From assembly GCF_000177635.2 (NCBI RefSeq), contig NC_014836.1:229501-293500 (forward strand): 64,000 nt of DNA. Reading direction: 5' to 3'. Source of the stretch: Desulfurispirillum indicum S5 (GTDB taxonomy: Bacteria > Chrysiogenota > Chrysiogenetes > Chrysiogenales > Chrysiogenaceae). The notes below the pieces were generated by a model. It had not been told where the DNA came from. It made no database searches and saw nothing but the letters and a program-made list of their open reading frames with translations. The position numbers and the translations under genes were made by a program. Below are positions 10,479 to 19,526 of the stretch, in pieces (position 1 is the stretch's first letter; each line of letters begins with the position of its first letter).

Positions 10479-13400
10479 ATGCGTGCTGTCACCTTGATAT
10501 TTTCAATGCTCTTTCTCCTGGTCGGCTGCTCTGAAATGCTGCCGGAATCACCGGGTGCTGGAAAGGCCAGTGTCAATATCTCAATCAAGCGTCCAGTAAA
10601 TCAAATACAGGAAGATCGCCTCCAGGCTGCTTTTATTGACGACAGAACAATGCAGCTTGATATTTTTATCTATCCTTTTCCTTTTGGATCTTACGATGAT
10701 ATCGTGAAACTACAACGCTGTATTGTGGCTGCCTGGAGCATGAGCAGCGAAGGTGAGCCCACGTATGGAGAGATCATCACTCCGGAAATCAGAAGCACGT
10801 GCAATGTCCCTGGCGATTTTGATAGCGCAGGCCAGATGGCAATGAGCATGAGTGCCGTGCGAGAAGTGTCAATACCCTATGGAAGTGGCACGGTGAACAC
10901 GCAAATCAGTGAGCTGGAACCGGGAAGTTATATGATAGCGGTGATTCAATCTGGCGCTTATGGGGAGGAGATGAGCAAAGTTCGAACCTATGCAACCTTA
11001 GAGCCGGGGCCAAATAACATAGTCATCAATCTCCTGCATGGGAAATGGGTGTTTGTCAATGAATCCGATGACCCCGCCCCCCTTGAACTGCAACTGCTGC
11101 ACAAAACAGAGTTCTTTGTTGAGGATAGTGAACCTGTCGGGCTCGTGGAAAGCCCAGCTGCTGCACTGGGATTTTCAGGCTCAGGCACAGTTCAACTAGA
11201 AGCCGTTTATCTTCATGAGACACTCGATATCCCGGAGCACATTTACCTCGACGCTTACCTGGGGTACCATGGGTCAAATCTTTTTGGGCAATATGATAAC
11301 GCCAGTGCGCGCTATTATGGGCTGATGGATAACCATGCAATGAGCTTCATTGCAGCAGAGCAAGTTGATGCAGTTGCAAGTACAGAACCCGCGTTTATTA
11401 TGCAACAGTACTTTGCTGGCGCAAGTTCCCATAAAATTACCTTGGGCGAATTAATGGGCTGGAGCGGTATCGACAACGCCTTTGGCCTTATTTTTTATGG
11501 TGCTGATGGCACAGGGTTTCTCAATAGCCTGGCAAAAACGACAAAAAACCTAATTTATAATACTGATTTTGAACAAATTGACATACAGCATTACTGGTAC
11601 AGGGAAGATCTCAGTGAGCCAGGCTTTCCAGTTATCGAACTTGACGTTATGGTAAGCGAGCACAGTATCAGCCCGTTCGCCGACACATCTGAAGTTGTAC
11701 AAAAACTTATGGGCCTGGATTCGGGAGAGCGTATTACAGGGACACTGGTAGAGTACTTCTCCACAGAGCGCGAAGGAGGCACCGTAGGCCCGGTTTCACC
11801 GCCAGTAATAGATTATGACCCCAAAGATGGCTTCTCCGTGGCAAGTGCTTCCTCTTCGGTAGTGCCGGCACTCCTCAACCGTGCAACCCTGACCCGTATG
11901 CTGCAGCAGCAGTTGGCCCTGGAGCAGGCAGAAAAAGATTTGGGGATCGGCACCATTACCGCTGCCAGTAACCAGCCGGGCCCCAAGTGTTTTACCTCAG
12001 ACACCAGCAGAGCCTATACATGGTTACTGTATCGCTACAATGGAACAAGTTGGGTACCCGGTTACGAAGAGTCTGGAGAATTTATAGCGTCAAACGATAA
12101 TCTTGATTTTGAAGCAGAGGAATTCCCTGTAATTCAAGCTGAAATATGTCTGCATCCAATCAGGCTGGCAGCCCAGCAGCCAGCACCAGAAGAGGGTCCA
12201 AGCAATCTCATTGCCCATTACACTTTTGATGGTAACGTCGCAGATGTTAAAGGCGCCTACGATGGCGCTTCGTCGGTTGCGGGCGTGACCTTTGACGCCG
12301 GAAGGTTTGGCCAGGCCGTGTACCTGGATGGTGGCTATATTACCCTGCCGCATGAATACAATCCCATTATTTCCCCTGACGCAGAAGAGTTCAGCATATC
12401 TACCTGGATCAAGGTTGATGAGCTCCCTGAGGCAGATGACGAGTGGGTGATTTTTAACCATGGCTGGGGGGAGTTCAAGCTGGCGCTTAACCATACAGGC
12501 TCTGTAAGCTTTGCCGTTAATGAAGACCAGGGTTATGGTGCGTGGCGCACTATTGAAGGACCTGTCCCGCTTGGTGAATTTGTCCATATTGCAGCGATAT
12601 ACTCCAGAGATAATGGTATGCAACTTTGGGTAAATGGTGCAGGGGTTAGTTTTTATAATAGCCTAATTAATGGCATGCGCGATCCAGATGGGATATATCG
12701 CTTTATCGGATTTGGCAGAAGCTCGGATGAAGATGGTCCATTCTTCCAGGGAGCCATTGACGAAACTCGAATATTTGATCGCGCCCTTACAGAGGCAGAA
12801 GTCTTTCTGCTGGCAGATGCGATCACCGGTACAGCTGGAAATGACAATCTAATCGGCACATCAAATAATGATATTTTTATTGGAAGCGCAGGCGATGACA
12901 TAATCGATGGCGTCGGTGGTGTAAATACTGTTGTTTACGTTGGAAATCACACATTGTACCAGGTTATAGACAATGGTGGCGGGAGCTATACTGTAGTAAA
13001 ACCTGATGGCACAGATACTTTGACGAACATTCAGTATCTGAGTTTTGGCGACGTTCAGAATATTGCCATAACTGATCTGCTCAGTGAAAATATAGTCGTA
13101 ATCGACTGCGGGATGGATGACTGTAGCTGGATACCTGCTGGGAGGTTTGCATTCCCTGATGATGGAGAGTTCTCTCTCAATGATCCTTATGTGCGGTTGG
13201 TTCCCGCTCAGCTTCAGTGTGAACCACCAAATCCTCTTTGTTGGGATAATATTGTATGCAGTGTAGATGGCTCTACAGGCGAATTTGGAAGCGGAAACAG
13301 TACGTGCTATATCTTCAGCAGCGACCCTGGAGCTCTGCAAAATGCAGTAAACCTAAGTGAAGACTTTCAGTTGATACTCTTTGACAACGACGACAGGGAT

Positions 13401-14369
13401 GTACCAAACCATGACTTAGAGGATGCAGTATACCTGATCATGAGTGATTTTCTTCCCGGCGAAACAATTGAAGGCGCTGTTGTTGTAGAGTATGAAGAAA
13501 ACAGGCACTTTATATCTGCAGCCGAAGCCTTCCTGTTTAATTTTTTCTCTTCTGAATTGGACGTACAAACCTATCTCTGGATCGAGGCCGCTCCGGGCTT
13601 CAGGTACACTGAAACCTGGAACCCTTCGGAAGTCTTCTTCGGGCACGGGGGTACTGAGTCGCTTCCTCTCTTTTCAGGAACCCTCGACACTGCCACAAGT
13701 CTCATGGGTGACCCCTTCGAGGATATCCATAGCTCGCATTGGGTTTATTTTAGAAGTGGTTCTTTGGTGTTTGGTGAAAACCCGAACGTTTATGATGTCA
13801 ATATCCACTGGTTTTCCAACATTCCCATGTTTGCCCCTCTGAATGATACGGGCATATCAACATGCGTGACGGATGACGACCTTATCTTTGGCACCTCCGA
13901 TTGTACAGTGGGGCCTGAGATTCCCCTGCAGGACGCCTATCATGGCACAAACTCATTTGCCTTTGAGAAAATTGATGCCTCTGGCGCTGTACTGTCAGAG
14001 GCGGGGCCAGATGACTGGGATTGCGTACGTGACAATACCACTGGCCTGCTATGGCAGGCTGACGGAAATCAAAGTGGCATCTGGGATAACTTCCCCCTTC
14101 CAGATTCAGGCTTCTGTGGATGTGAAAAATGGCGAGTGCCTGCACGCGAAGAGCTGCGTTCACTGATTGACTATCAAATGCTACTTGATGACGAAGCACC
14201 TGCAATCAGTGACGTTTTTTTTCCTGACTCCATTATGAGTTTTTACTGGTCATCTACCGGGGACGATACCCATGCCTGGGCAGTGAGTTTTGAAACGGGA
14301 ATGGAAGAACTCAAAGTACGAAATATCGCAGAAGCGTGGGGATATCGCGCAGTGTGCGCTCCCTACTGA
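10479..14369 (+). CDS. Giant lipoprotein with LamG-like, RTX-like and DUF1566 domains
   Basis: A 1296-residue predicted lipoprotein. The N-terminus is a short signal peptide with lipobox LLVGC (Cys17). A LamG/concanavalin-like jelly-roll domain spans about residues 577-778 (LIAHYTFDGNV, FSISTWIKV, GAIDETRIFDRAL). It is followed by RTX-like calcium motifs (TGTAGNDNL, GSAGDDIIDG, about 785-820). The last 110 residues are a DUF1566/Lcl C-terminal domain (DNTTGLLWQ, KWRVPAREELRSLIDY, YWSSTG). AAAAGGGG precedes the start. The protein probably sits on the cell surface and binds carbohydrate or protein. It has no recognisable catalytic motif. A small DUF1566 gene follows, as also happens at 33-35 kb. 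Confidence 0.85.
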   Translation: MRAVTLIFSMLFLLVGCSEMLPESPGAGKASVNISIKRPVNQIQEDRLQAAFIDDRTMQLDIFIYPFPFGSYDDIVKLQRCIVAAWSMSSEGEPTYGEIITPEIRSTCNVPGDFDSAGQMAMSMSAVREVSIPYGSGTVNTQISELEPGSYMIAVIQSGAYGEEMSKVRTYATLEPGPNNIVINLLHGKWVFVNESDDPAPLELQLLHKTEFFVEDSEPVGLVESPAAALGFSGSGTVQLEAVYLHETLDIPEHIYLDAYLGYHGSNLFGQYDNASARYYGLMDNHAMSFIAAEQVDAVASTEPAFIMQQYFAGASSHKITLGELMGWSGIDNAFGLIFYGADGTGFLNSLAKTTKNLIYNTDFEQIDIQHYWYREDLSEPGFPVIELDVMVSEHSISPFADTSEVVQKLMGLDSGERITGTLVEYFSTEREGGTVGPVSPPVIDYDPKDGFSVASASSSVVPALLNRATLTRMLQQQLALEQAEKDLGIGTITAASNQPGPKCFTSDTSRAYTWLLYRYNGTSWVPGYEESGEFIASNDNLDFEAEEFPVIQAEICLHPIRLAAQQPAPEEGPSNLIAHYTFDGNVADVKGAYDGASSVAGVTFDAGRFGQAVYLDGGYITLPHEYNPIISPDAEEFSISTWIKVDELPEADDEWVIFNHGWGEFKLALNHTGSVSFAVNEDQGYGAWRTIEGPVPLGEFVHIAAIYSRDNGMQLWVNGAGVSFYNSLINGMRDPDGIYRFIGFGRSSDEDGPFFQGAIDETRIFDRALTEAEVFLLADAITGTAGNDNLIGTSNNDIFIGSAGDDIIDGVGGVNTVVYVGNHTLYQVIDNGGGSYTVVKPDGTDTLTNIQYLSFGDVQNIAITDLLSENIVVIDCGMDDCSWIPAGRFAFPDDGEFSLNDPYVRLVPAQLQCEPPNPLCWDNIVCSVDGSTGEFGSGNSTCYIFSSDPGALQNAVNLSEDFQLILFDNDDRDVPNHDLEDAVYLIMSDFLPGETIEGAVVVEYEENRHFISAAEAFLFNFFSSELDVQTYLWIEAAPGFRYTETWNPSEVFFGHGGTESLPLFSGTLDTATSLMGDPFEDIHSSHWVYFRSGSLVFGENPNVYDVNIHWFSNIPMFAPLNDTGISTCVTDDDLIFGTSDCTVGPEIPLQDAYHGTNSFAFEKIDASGAVLSEAGPDDWDCVRDNTTGLLWQADGNQSGIWDNFPLPDSGFCGCEKWRVPAREELRSLIDYQMLLDDEAPAISDVFFPDSIMSFYWSSTGDDTHAWAVSFETGMEELKVRNIAEAWGYRAVCAPY

Positions 14370-14386
14370 GCCACGTGGAGGTTCTT

Positions 14387-14956
14387 ATGCATAACAGGTT
14401 CTTAAAGGTTTTTATTGCCGCCGTAATCACAATACTTTTTTCCAGCATTTCTTTTGGTGACGTGTGCCAGGGAGTGCACCACAGGCAACACTACCTTCCC
14501 CAGGAAGATGGCACTGTCCTGCACGCCAACAGCGGACTGATGTGGATGAAGTGCGCAGTGCAGGACGATGCAGACTACAATGATGGCTGCTTAAACCCAG
14601 CGGAGTTTTCCGTTTGGACCGAAGCGATAACCGGTACGAATGGCGTGCTGTATCTGGCCCAGGAAATTCAGTATGCAGGGCATGATGATTGGCGTCTGCC
14701 AAATATAAAAGAACTTCACTCTGTAGTTGATTTATGTGACAACTCAGGATTCAACGACGTTTTCAACGTCCCAGATGGTCTTTACTGGACATCGTCACCC
14801 GCAAGCATTACAGGGGATTTCCAGGTTTGGAAGGTAAATATCAGTGAAGGTGGCACGTCCAGCACAAGCGTAAAACACGATATGGAAGAAAGCCAACCTG
14901 CTTATCTCCTACTCGTCCGTGGTGGAGTAACAGGCAGTGGGCCGGTGTTGCCATGA
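14387..14956 (+). CDS. Secreted DUF1566 (Lcl C-terminal-like) protein
   Basis: A 189-residue exported protein with a signal peptide (about residues 1-24, ending ISFG) and one DUF1566 domain. Diagnostic pieces are HANSGLMWMKC, DDWRLPNIKELHSVVD and YWTSSPAS. GGAG seven bases before the ATG sets the start. It lies 17 bases after the giant lipoprotein and shares its C-terminal domain type, so the two probably work together at the envelope. Its function is unknown. It is a paralogue of the protein at 34271-34807. Confidence 0.82.
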   Translation: MHNRFLKVFIAAVITILFSSISFGDVCQGVHHRQHYLPQEDGTVLHANSGLMWMKCAVQDDADYNDGCLNPAEFSVWTEAITGTNGVLYLAQEIQYAGHDDWRLPNIKELHSVVDLCDNSGFNDVFNVPDGLYWTSSPASITGDFQVWKVNISEGGTSSTSVKHDMEESQPAYLLLVRGGVTGSGPVLP

Positions 14957-15157
14957 ATCCCCAGTTATGCTGCTGCTCCCCCATGGCGTGTTGACTGCGC
15001 TGTCACCCCTGCTAAGAAATCCACTGGGTAGCTAAAAAAACCACTTGCACCGCGCGCGTGCTTTCAGAGAGAAAACGTCCGAGATAGTGTCTTTCTTGAA
15101 CTCTTGCAGCTTGCTGGAATACTTCAAAACACGCAGGCAATTGAAGAATGCTTAGGT

Positions 15158-16459
15158 TCAGGCGCTCGCATGCGAAAATGGCTTTCGCAGTATGACTCCA
15201 ATGGTCTTTATTATGATAACGAGGTCGAGCCAGAACCCAAAGTGTTTCATGTAAAAGAGATCGTACTCTGATTTGCAGGCTGCACCAGTAACGCTGTTGG
15301 TGTATCCTTGTTCCACCTGTGCCCATCCCGTCAGGCCGGGAAGCACAGCCTGCCTCAGTCTGAACTCTGGAATGACAGAAACATATTTGTAATAGAGCTC
15401 CAGCGCTTCAGGCCGAGGCCCAACAAGGCTCATCTGGCCGCCAAGCACATTCAGTACCTGTGGCAGCTCGTCAATATGATACTTGCGTATGACCCTGCCG
15501 ACGGCAGTAATATACTGTTCGTGGTCACAGTCACCTGGCTGGTGGCCAGAGTCCTTTATGCTGAACATGCTGCGAAATTTCAGCATGGTAAAAACCCTTT
15601 GGCAATGCCCCATGCGTTTTTGGTGAAAGAAGATTCTCCCCCCAGACTCAAACTTTATGGCAGTACCTGCACATATGATGGCAAGAAGCAGGAATGGCAT
15701 CGCCATCAAAGCAATAAGTAGATCGAAGAGTCTTTTCCCTATTCTGTTAAAGGGTTTCCTGGCGACCCTTTCCAACTCGTTACTACTGTTAAATTGCCTG
15801 ATCACTCGCCCCGTGACCATCTCTGCTGCCTCAGCATAGCTGATTACCTGCAAGGCTCTGGCTGCAAGGGCCTTGCTCCACTCAGCAGAAAGTTCGGTTG
15901 TCTGATCCCGAGCTACCCAGGCAACGTTTACAGAAGTGAGTTGTGATGGCGCATTCAGGTACTCCCAGGTTGTTGCCACCTTTGTGTGCAGAGAACAAAG
16001 CGCATGGCTACTCGTGCTTGGGATAACTGCTATGCGCACAGGCAACCGGCAACCTGCTGAATACCAAATGCATAGCCATATCCCCACAAGGAGCAGATTG
16101 AAAAAGAGAGCGAAGGCAGATAATGAAAGAAATGTAAAGCAAATAATGGTTATGGGAATATGCGTCAGAAATACTGCAGAAATGGGTAGGATAAGAGAAG
16201 GTGATCCAGGGTAAAGGCTCAGTTTCTGTAAGACGAAGGCACTTACCAGGCAGCCGAGTATTGAAGCAGCAGCTGCAATAGCCACTTCTGCAGGCACTGT
16301 GCTTATCAGTAAGTGAAAGCAAATTATAATAAACACAGCTCCTGCGTGGTACATCAGGCGCGCAGGCTTATCAAATAATGCACTTCCCCTGTAAATGTCC
16401 GGTTTAATGACCAGCTCTGAAGGAAGTGAAGGAAACCGAAAGTTTTTTGCAGATCTCAT
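15158..16459 (-). CDS. Polyprenyl-phosphate sugar-1-phosphate transferase (WcaJ/WbaP family)
   Basis: A 433-residue membrane enzyme that should transfer a sugar-1-phosphate from a nucleotide sugar to undecaprenyl phosphate, starting a glycan. The N-terminal part has several hydrophobic helices. The C-terminal catalytic domain (about 240-430) has KRLFDL, GRIFFHQKRMG, MLKFRSM, HIDELPQVLNVL, MSLVGPRPE and LPGLTGWAQV. The start codon overlaps the HlyD stop (ATGA), so it is coupled to the type I secretion operon, an unusual place for it. It could prime a glycan for the exported protein or the O-polysaccharide. Substrate unknown. Confidence 0.9.
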   Translation of the reverse strand: MRSAKNFRFPSLPSELVIKPDIYRGSALFDKPARLMYHAGAVFIIICFHLLISTVPAEVAIAAAASILGCLVSAFVLQKLSLYPGSPSLILPISAVFLTHIPITIICFTFLSLSAFALFFNLLLVGIWLCIWYSAGCRLPVRIAVIPSTSSHALCSLHTKVATTWEYLNAPSQLTSVNVAWVARDQTTELSAEWSKALAARALQVISYAEAAEMVTGRVIRQFNSSNELERVARKPFNRIGKRLFDLLIALMAMPFLLLAIICAGTAIKFESGGRIFFHQKRMGHCQRVFTMLKFRSMFSIKDSGHQPGDCDHEQYITAVGRVIRKYHIDELPQVLNVLGGQMSLVGPRPEALELYYKYVSVIPEFRLRQAVLPGLTGWAQVEQGYTNSVTGAACKSEYDLFYMKHFGFWLDLVIIIKTIGVILRKPFSHASA

Positions 16460-17772
16460 TCTTCTTTAAATGAAACAAACAGGCGGTCAAGGAAAGGATC
16501 AATAAGATACTGGAGTAATGTACGCTCGCCGGTCTTTATGACAACCTCGGCAGGAAGACCGGGCACAAGCCGGTTGTTTGCTCCAAGTTTTTGTAATTCT
16601 TCGGGTGATATTGCTATTTTACTGAGGTAGTAAGGCATTCTTGTTTGCTCATCAATAAGCCTGTCCGGTGATACCGCGATCACCTCGCCCTCTATGACAG
16701 GCGTATTCCTTGCGTCAAAGGCACTGAACCGAAGATCGGCCTGCATATCGCGGTGTACTCTGTCTATATCCTGTGGGCTGATTTTTGCCTCGACGATCAA
16801 TTCTGCATGCACTGGGACAATTTCCATTACCGTTTCTCCAGCGCGTACTACACCACCAATCGTATGAGCCGATAGTGAGAGTACAATACCGCTTTCGGGC
16901 GCAAGAACATCTGTGCGCTGCAATATGTCTTTTGCAGCATGATATTGTTCACGCAGGGAGCCGAGCCTGCGCTGGGCATCGCTGATCTGTGCTTCCACAT
17001 CATGGTGAAAGTCCTGTTCAAGTTTTACCAGACTTAAACGCAACTCAGTAATACTGCTTTGCGTGCGTGCAATAGCAGCCAAATCTTCAGAACGGCGGCT
17101 TATGATTTCCTCAAGAGCCCTTTCTTGGTTTAGAAGACTGTTGCGCGGGTAATGGCCATCTTTGGCCAGCTCACGCAGACCAGCAAGCTCCTCTTTCAGC
17201 AGCATGATTTGGCGATCGCGGCTAGCCAGGACATCCCCAAGGCTTTCAATATATTTTTGTTGAGCCTCAATGTTTTCTAAAATAATCTGCTGTTCATTTT
17301 GTAAACTTTTTCTTCGTCGCTCAAACAGCTCTCGTTGCGTTTGAACCAGCTCGACAACCTCCGTATCATCGCTGCTCAGGACCTCCAGTGGGAAAATGAC
17401 ATCTGGCAGCCCGCCCCTTTCGGCCAAAAGTCGCGCATACTGCACCTGCACGCTGATTAGTTCATAACGCGCCGTTGTATACTCAGCTCGGGGTCTCGAA
17501 TCGGCTAAGCGAATCAGAAGCTCGCCTTTTTGAACGAGCTGGTTTTCACGCACGAGGATTTCTTCGACAATTCCACCATAGAGGTGCTGTACCGCCTTCC
17601 GGTTTGTTTCTACGGAGACTACGCCCTCGGCGACAATGCCTTTGCCCAGGGGCGCAGTAATCGCCCAAAGTAAAAAACCCCCAAAACCCAGGCCAATAAG
17701 AAGAAAGCCCGCGATAAGAACGCCTCTTATATTCGTGTTTGGTATTTGCTGTTGCATAGAAGAACCATCCAT
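16456..17772 (-). CDS. HlyD/PrtE-type membrane fusion protein of type I secretion
   Basis: A 438-residue periplasmic adaptor linking the inner-membrane ABC exporter to TolC. There is one N-terminal transmembrane helix (about residues 16-38), then a half-lipoyl domain (VVSVETNRKAVQHLYGG), a long coiled-coil hairpin (about 100-290) and a C-terminal beta-barrel domain ending GERTLLQYLIDP. Length and order match the PrtE/AprE/RsaE group. The gene begins two bases after the exporter stop. An internal ATG five codons in is an alternative start. It should serve the RTX protein at 35194-37983, which lacks an exporter beside it. Confidence 0.93.
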   Translation of the reverse strand: MDGSSMQQQIPNTNIRGVLIAGFLLIGLGFGGFLLWAITAPLGKGIVAEGVVSVETNRKAVQHLYGGIVEEILVRENQLVQKGELLIRLADSRPRAEYTTARYELISVQVQYARLLAERGGLPDVIFPLEVLSSDDTEVVELVQTQRELFERRRKSLQNEQQIILENIEAQQKYIESLGDVLASRDRQIMLLKEELAGLRELAKDGHYPRNSLLNQERALEEIISRRSEDLAAIARTQSSITELRLSLVKLEQDFHHDVEAQISDAQRRLGSLREQYHAAKDILQRTDVLAPESGIVLSLSAHTIGGVVRAGETVMEIVPVHAELIVEAKISPQDIDRVHRDMQADLRFSAFDARNTPVIEGEVIAVSPDRLIDEQTRMPYYLSKIAISPEELQKLGANNRLVPGLPAEVVIKTGERTLLQYLIDPFLDRLFVSFKEE

Positions 17773-17774
17773 AG

Positions 17775-19526
17775 TTAGCGTTGCTCATTCTGGCCAGCGA
17801 GTTGGCCCTGTTGTTTTAATGTCTGCTGGCGTTGCTGCTGAATCCAGCGCAATACCTCGTCTCGCGGGCCAAAAGCTTTCAGTTGACCCTCGGTCAGCAT
17901 CATAAGTTTGTCAACTGTGCTCAGGATGTTGGTCTTATGAGTAATAACGAATATTGTACACTTACGCTGCTTCAGGTACTTGATCGCCTCAACGAGAGCA
18001 GCTTCTCCTACGTCGTCAAGGTTAGAGTTCGGCTCATCAAGAACAATCAGCACTGGTTCCCCATAGATAGCCCTCGCGAGGGCTATGCGCTGTCTTTGCC
18101 CACCGGAAAGAACGACTCCCCCCTCGCCAATGAAGGTATCGTAGCCATCGGGGAATTTCAGAATCATCTCATGCACGCCGGCAGCCTTTGCCGCATTAAC
18201 GACTTTGATGGAGTCTATATCACCGAAACGAGCAATATTTTGTGAGACGGTACCTTCAAGTAACTCGATATCCTGTGGAAGGTATCCAATATAAGGGCCT
18301 AAGAGGATTTTATCCCATTGATGAATTTCAGCCCCATCGAGTCGAATTGAACCTCCAGCAGGAGGCCATGCCCCGACAAGCAGGCGTGAAAGTGTAGATT
18401 TCCCAGAGGCGCTTGGCCCTACTATGCCAACGGTATCACCGGGAAGTACTTCGAAATTTAAGCCCCGTAGTATTTGTGTCCGACTACCTGGGGCAGCAGC
18501 TACAAGATTCGTGGCAGTGATTGAGCCTTTGGGCGCAGGAAGGCTCATGGTCTTGATTTTAGCGGGAAACAGTGCAAAGTGTTCTTCAAGACGCTTAAAC
18601 GCATTTCTTGCGCCCAGGAAATGCTTCCAGGTTCCAATGAGCAGGTCAACTGGTGCCAGAGCTCGGCCCAGCAGAATTGAGCCGGCAATCATCATCCCTG
18701 CAGTGAGCTCTTGTTGAATAACGTAGTAAGCACCTAAGCCCAGAATCAGCGATTGGGCACTGATGCGTACAAATTTTGTTATTGCCTGAATAGTGCCAGC
18801 CCTCTCACTTGCCATTGCCTGCAGGTAAATATGGGTCTCATGCTTTGGTTTCCATTGATTACGCACATTATTGTGCATGCCCATGGCTTCAATAGCCTCG
18901 GCATTGCGGAAGTTCATGTTCGCAAAACCAGAAGCCTCGTTGTAATATTTATTGGATTCTCCCAGTGGTTTCCGGGTTACCCACTCATTCAACAGTGCCA
19001 GTAAAATTAAGATAATTGCAGATACTATGGCAAAAACTCCTAAGGCAGGGTGAAGCATGAAAATAATGATGATATAAATCGGCGCCCACGGAGCATCAAA
19101 AAAAGCAAACAACCCGTTTCCCGTGAGAAACTGACGAACATTCGTTATGTCATTAAACGTGTGTGATGCACGAGTGGATGCACCCCTGAGTGCCCGCTCG
19201 AAAGCAGTATCGAACACACGGTTGCTGATTTGCGCATCCATTTTATTTCCAGCGCGAACCATAGTCTTGCTGCGTACGCCCTCCAGAGCAGACATGACCA
19301 CATAGAGTCCAACTACAATGACAGTAAGCATAAGTAGTGTCGTCTGATTGGAGCTCATTAAAACCCTGTCATATATTTGCAGCATGTAAACAGCTGGAAG
19401 AATCATTAACATGTTGATAATAAAACTGAACACGCCGAGTGAAACGAATGTAGACTTGAACGTATACAACAGGGAGCGTAGTTCTCCCTTTTCGCCCTGG
19501 GCAGATGTATTTATTTGCGAGCTCAA
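17775..19526 (-). CDS. Type I secretion ABC exporter (PrtD/RsaD family)
   Basis: A 583-residue fused permease/ATPase. Six hydrophobic helices span about residues 20-310. The ATPase has Walker A GPSASGKST (about 370), signature LSGGQRQRIALARA (about 470) and Walker B VLIVLDEP. There is no N-terminal C39 peptidase, so substrates with uncleaved C-terminal signals such as RTX proteins are expected. It overlaps the tolC stop by four bases (ATGA) and is followed at once by HlyD. The closest characterised type is the exporter of metalloproteases and Caulobacter S-layer protein. Confidence 0.95.
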   Translation of the reverse strand: MSSQINTSAQGEKGELRSLLYTFKSTFVSLGVFSFIINMLMILPAVYMLQIYDRVLMSSNQTTLLMLTVIVVGLYVVMSALEGVRSKTMVRAGNKMDAQISNRVFDTAFERALRGASTRASHTFNDITNVRQFLTGNGLFAFFDAPWAPIYIIIIFMLHPALGVFAIVSAIILILLALLNEWVTRKPLGESNKYYNEASGFANMNFRNAEAIEAMGMHNNVRNQWKPKHETHIYLQAMASERAGTIQAITKFVRISAQSLILGLGAYYVIQQELTAGMMIAGSILLGRALAPVDLLIGTWKHFLGARNAFKRLEEHFALFPAKIKTMSLPAPKGSITATNLVAAAPGSRTQILRGLNFEVLPGDTVGIVGPSASGKSTLSRLLVGAWPPAGGSIRLDGAEIHQWDKILLGPYIGYLPQDIELLEGTVSQNIARFGDIDSIKVVNAAKAAGVHEMILKFPDGYDTFIGEGGVVLSGGQRQRIALARAIYGEPVLIVLDEPNSNLDDVGEAALVEAIKYLKQRKCTIFVITHKTNILSTVDKLMMLTEGQLKAFGPRDEVLRWIQQQRQQTLKQQGQLAGQNEQR

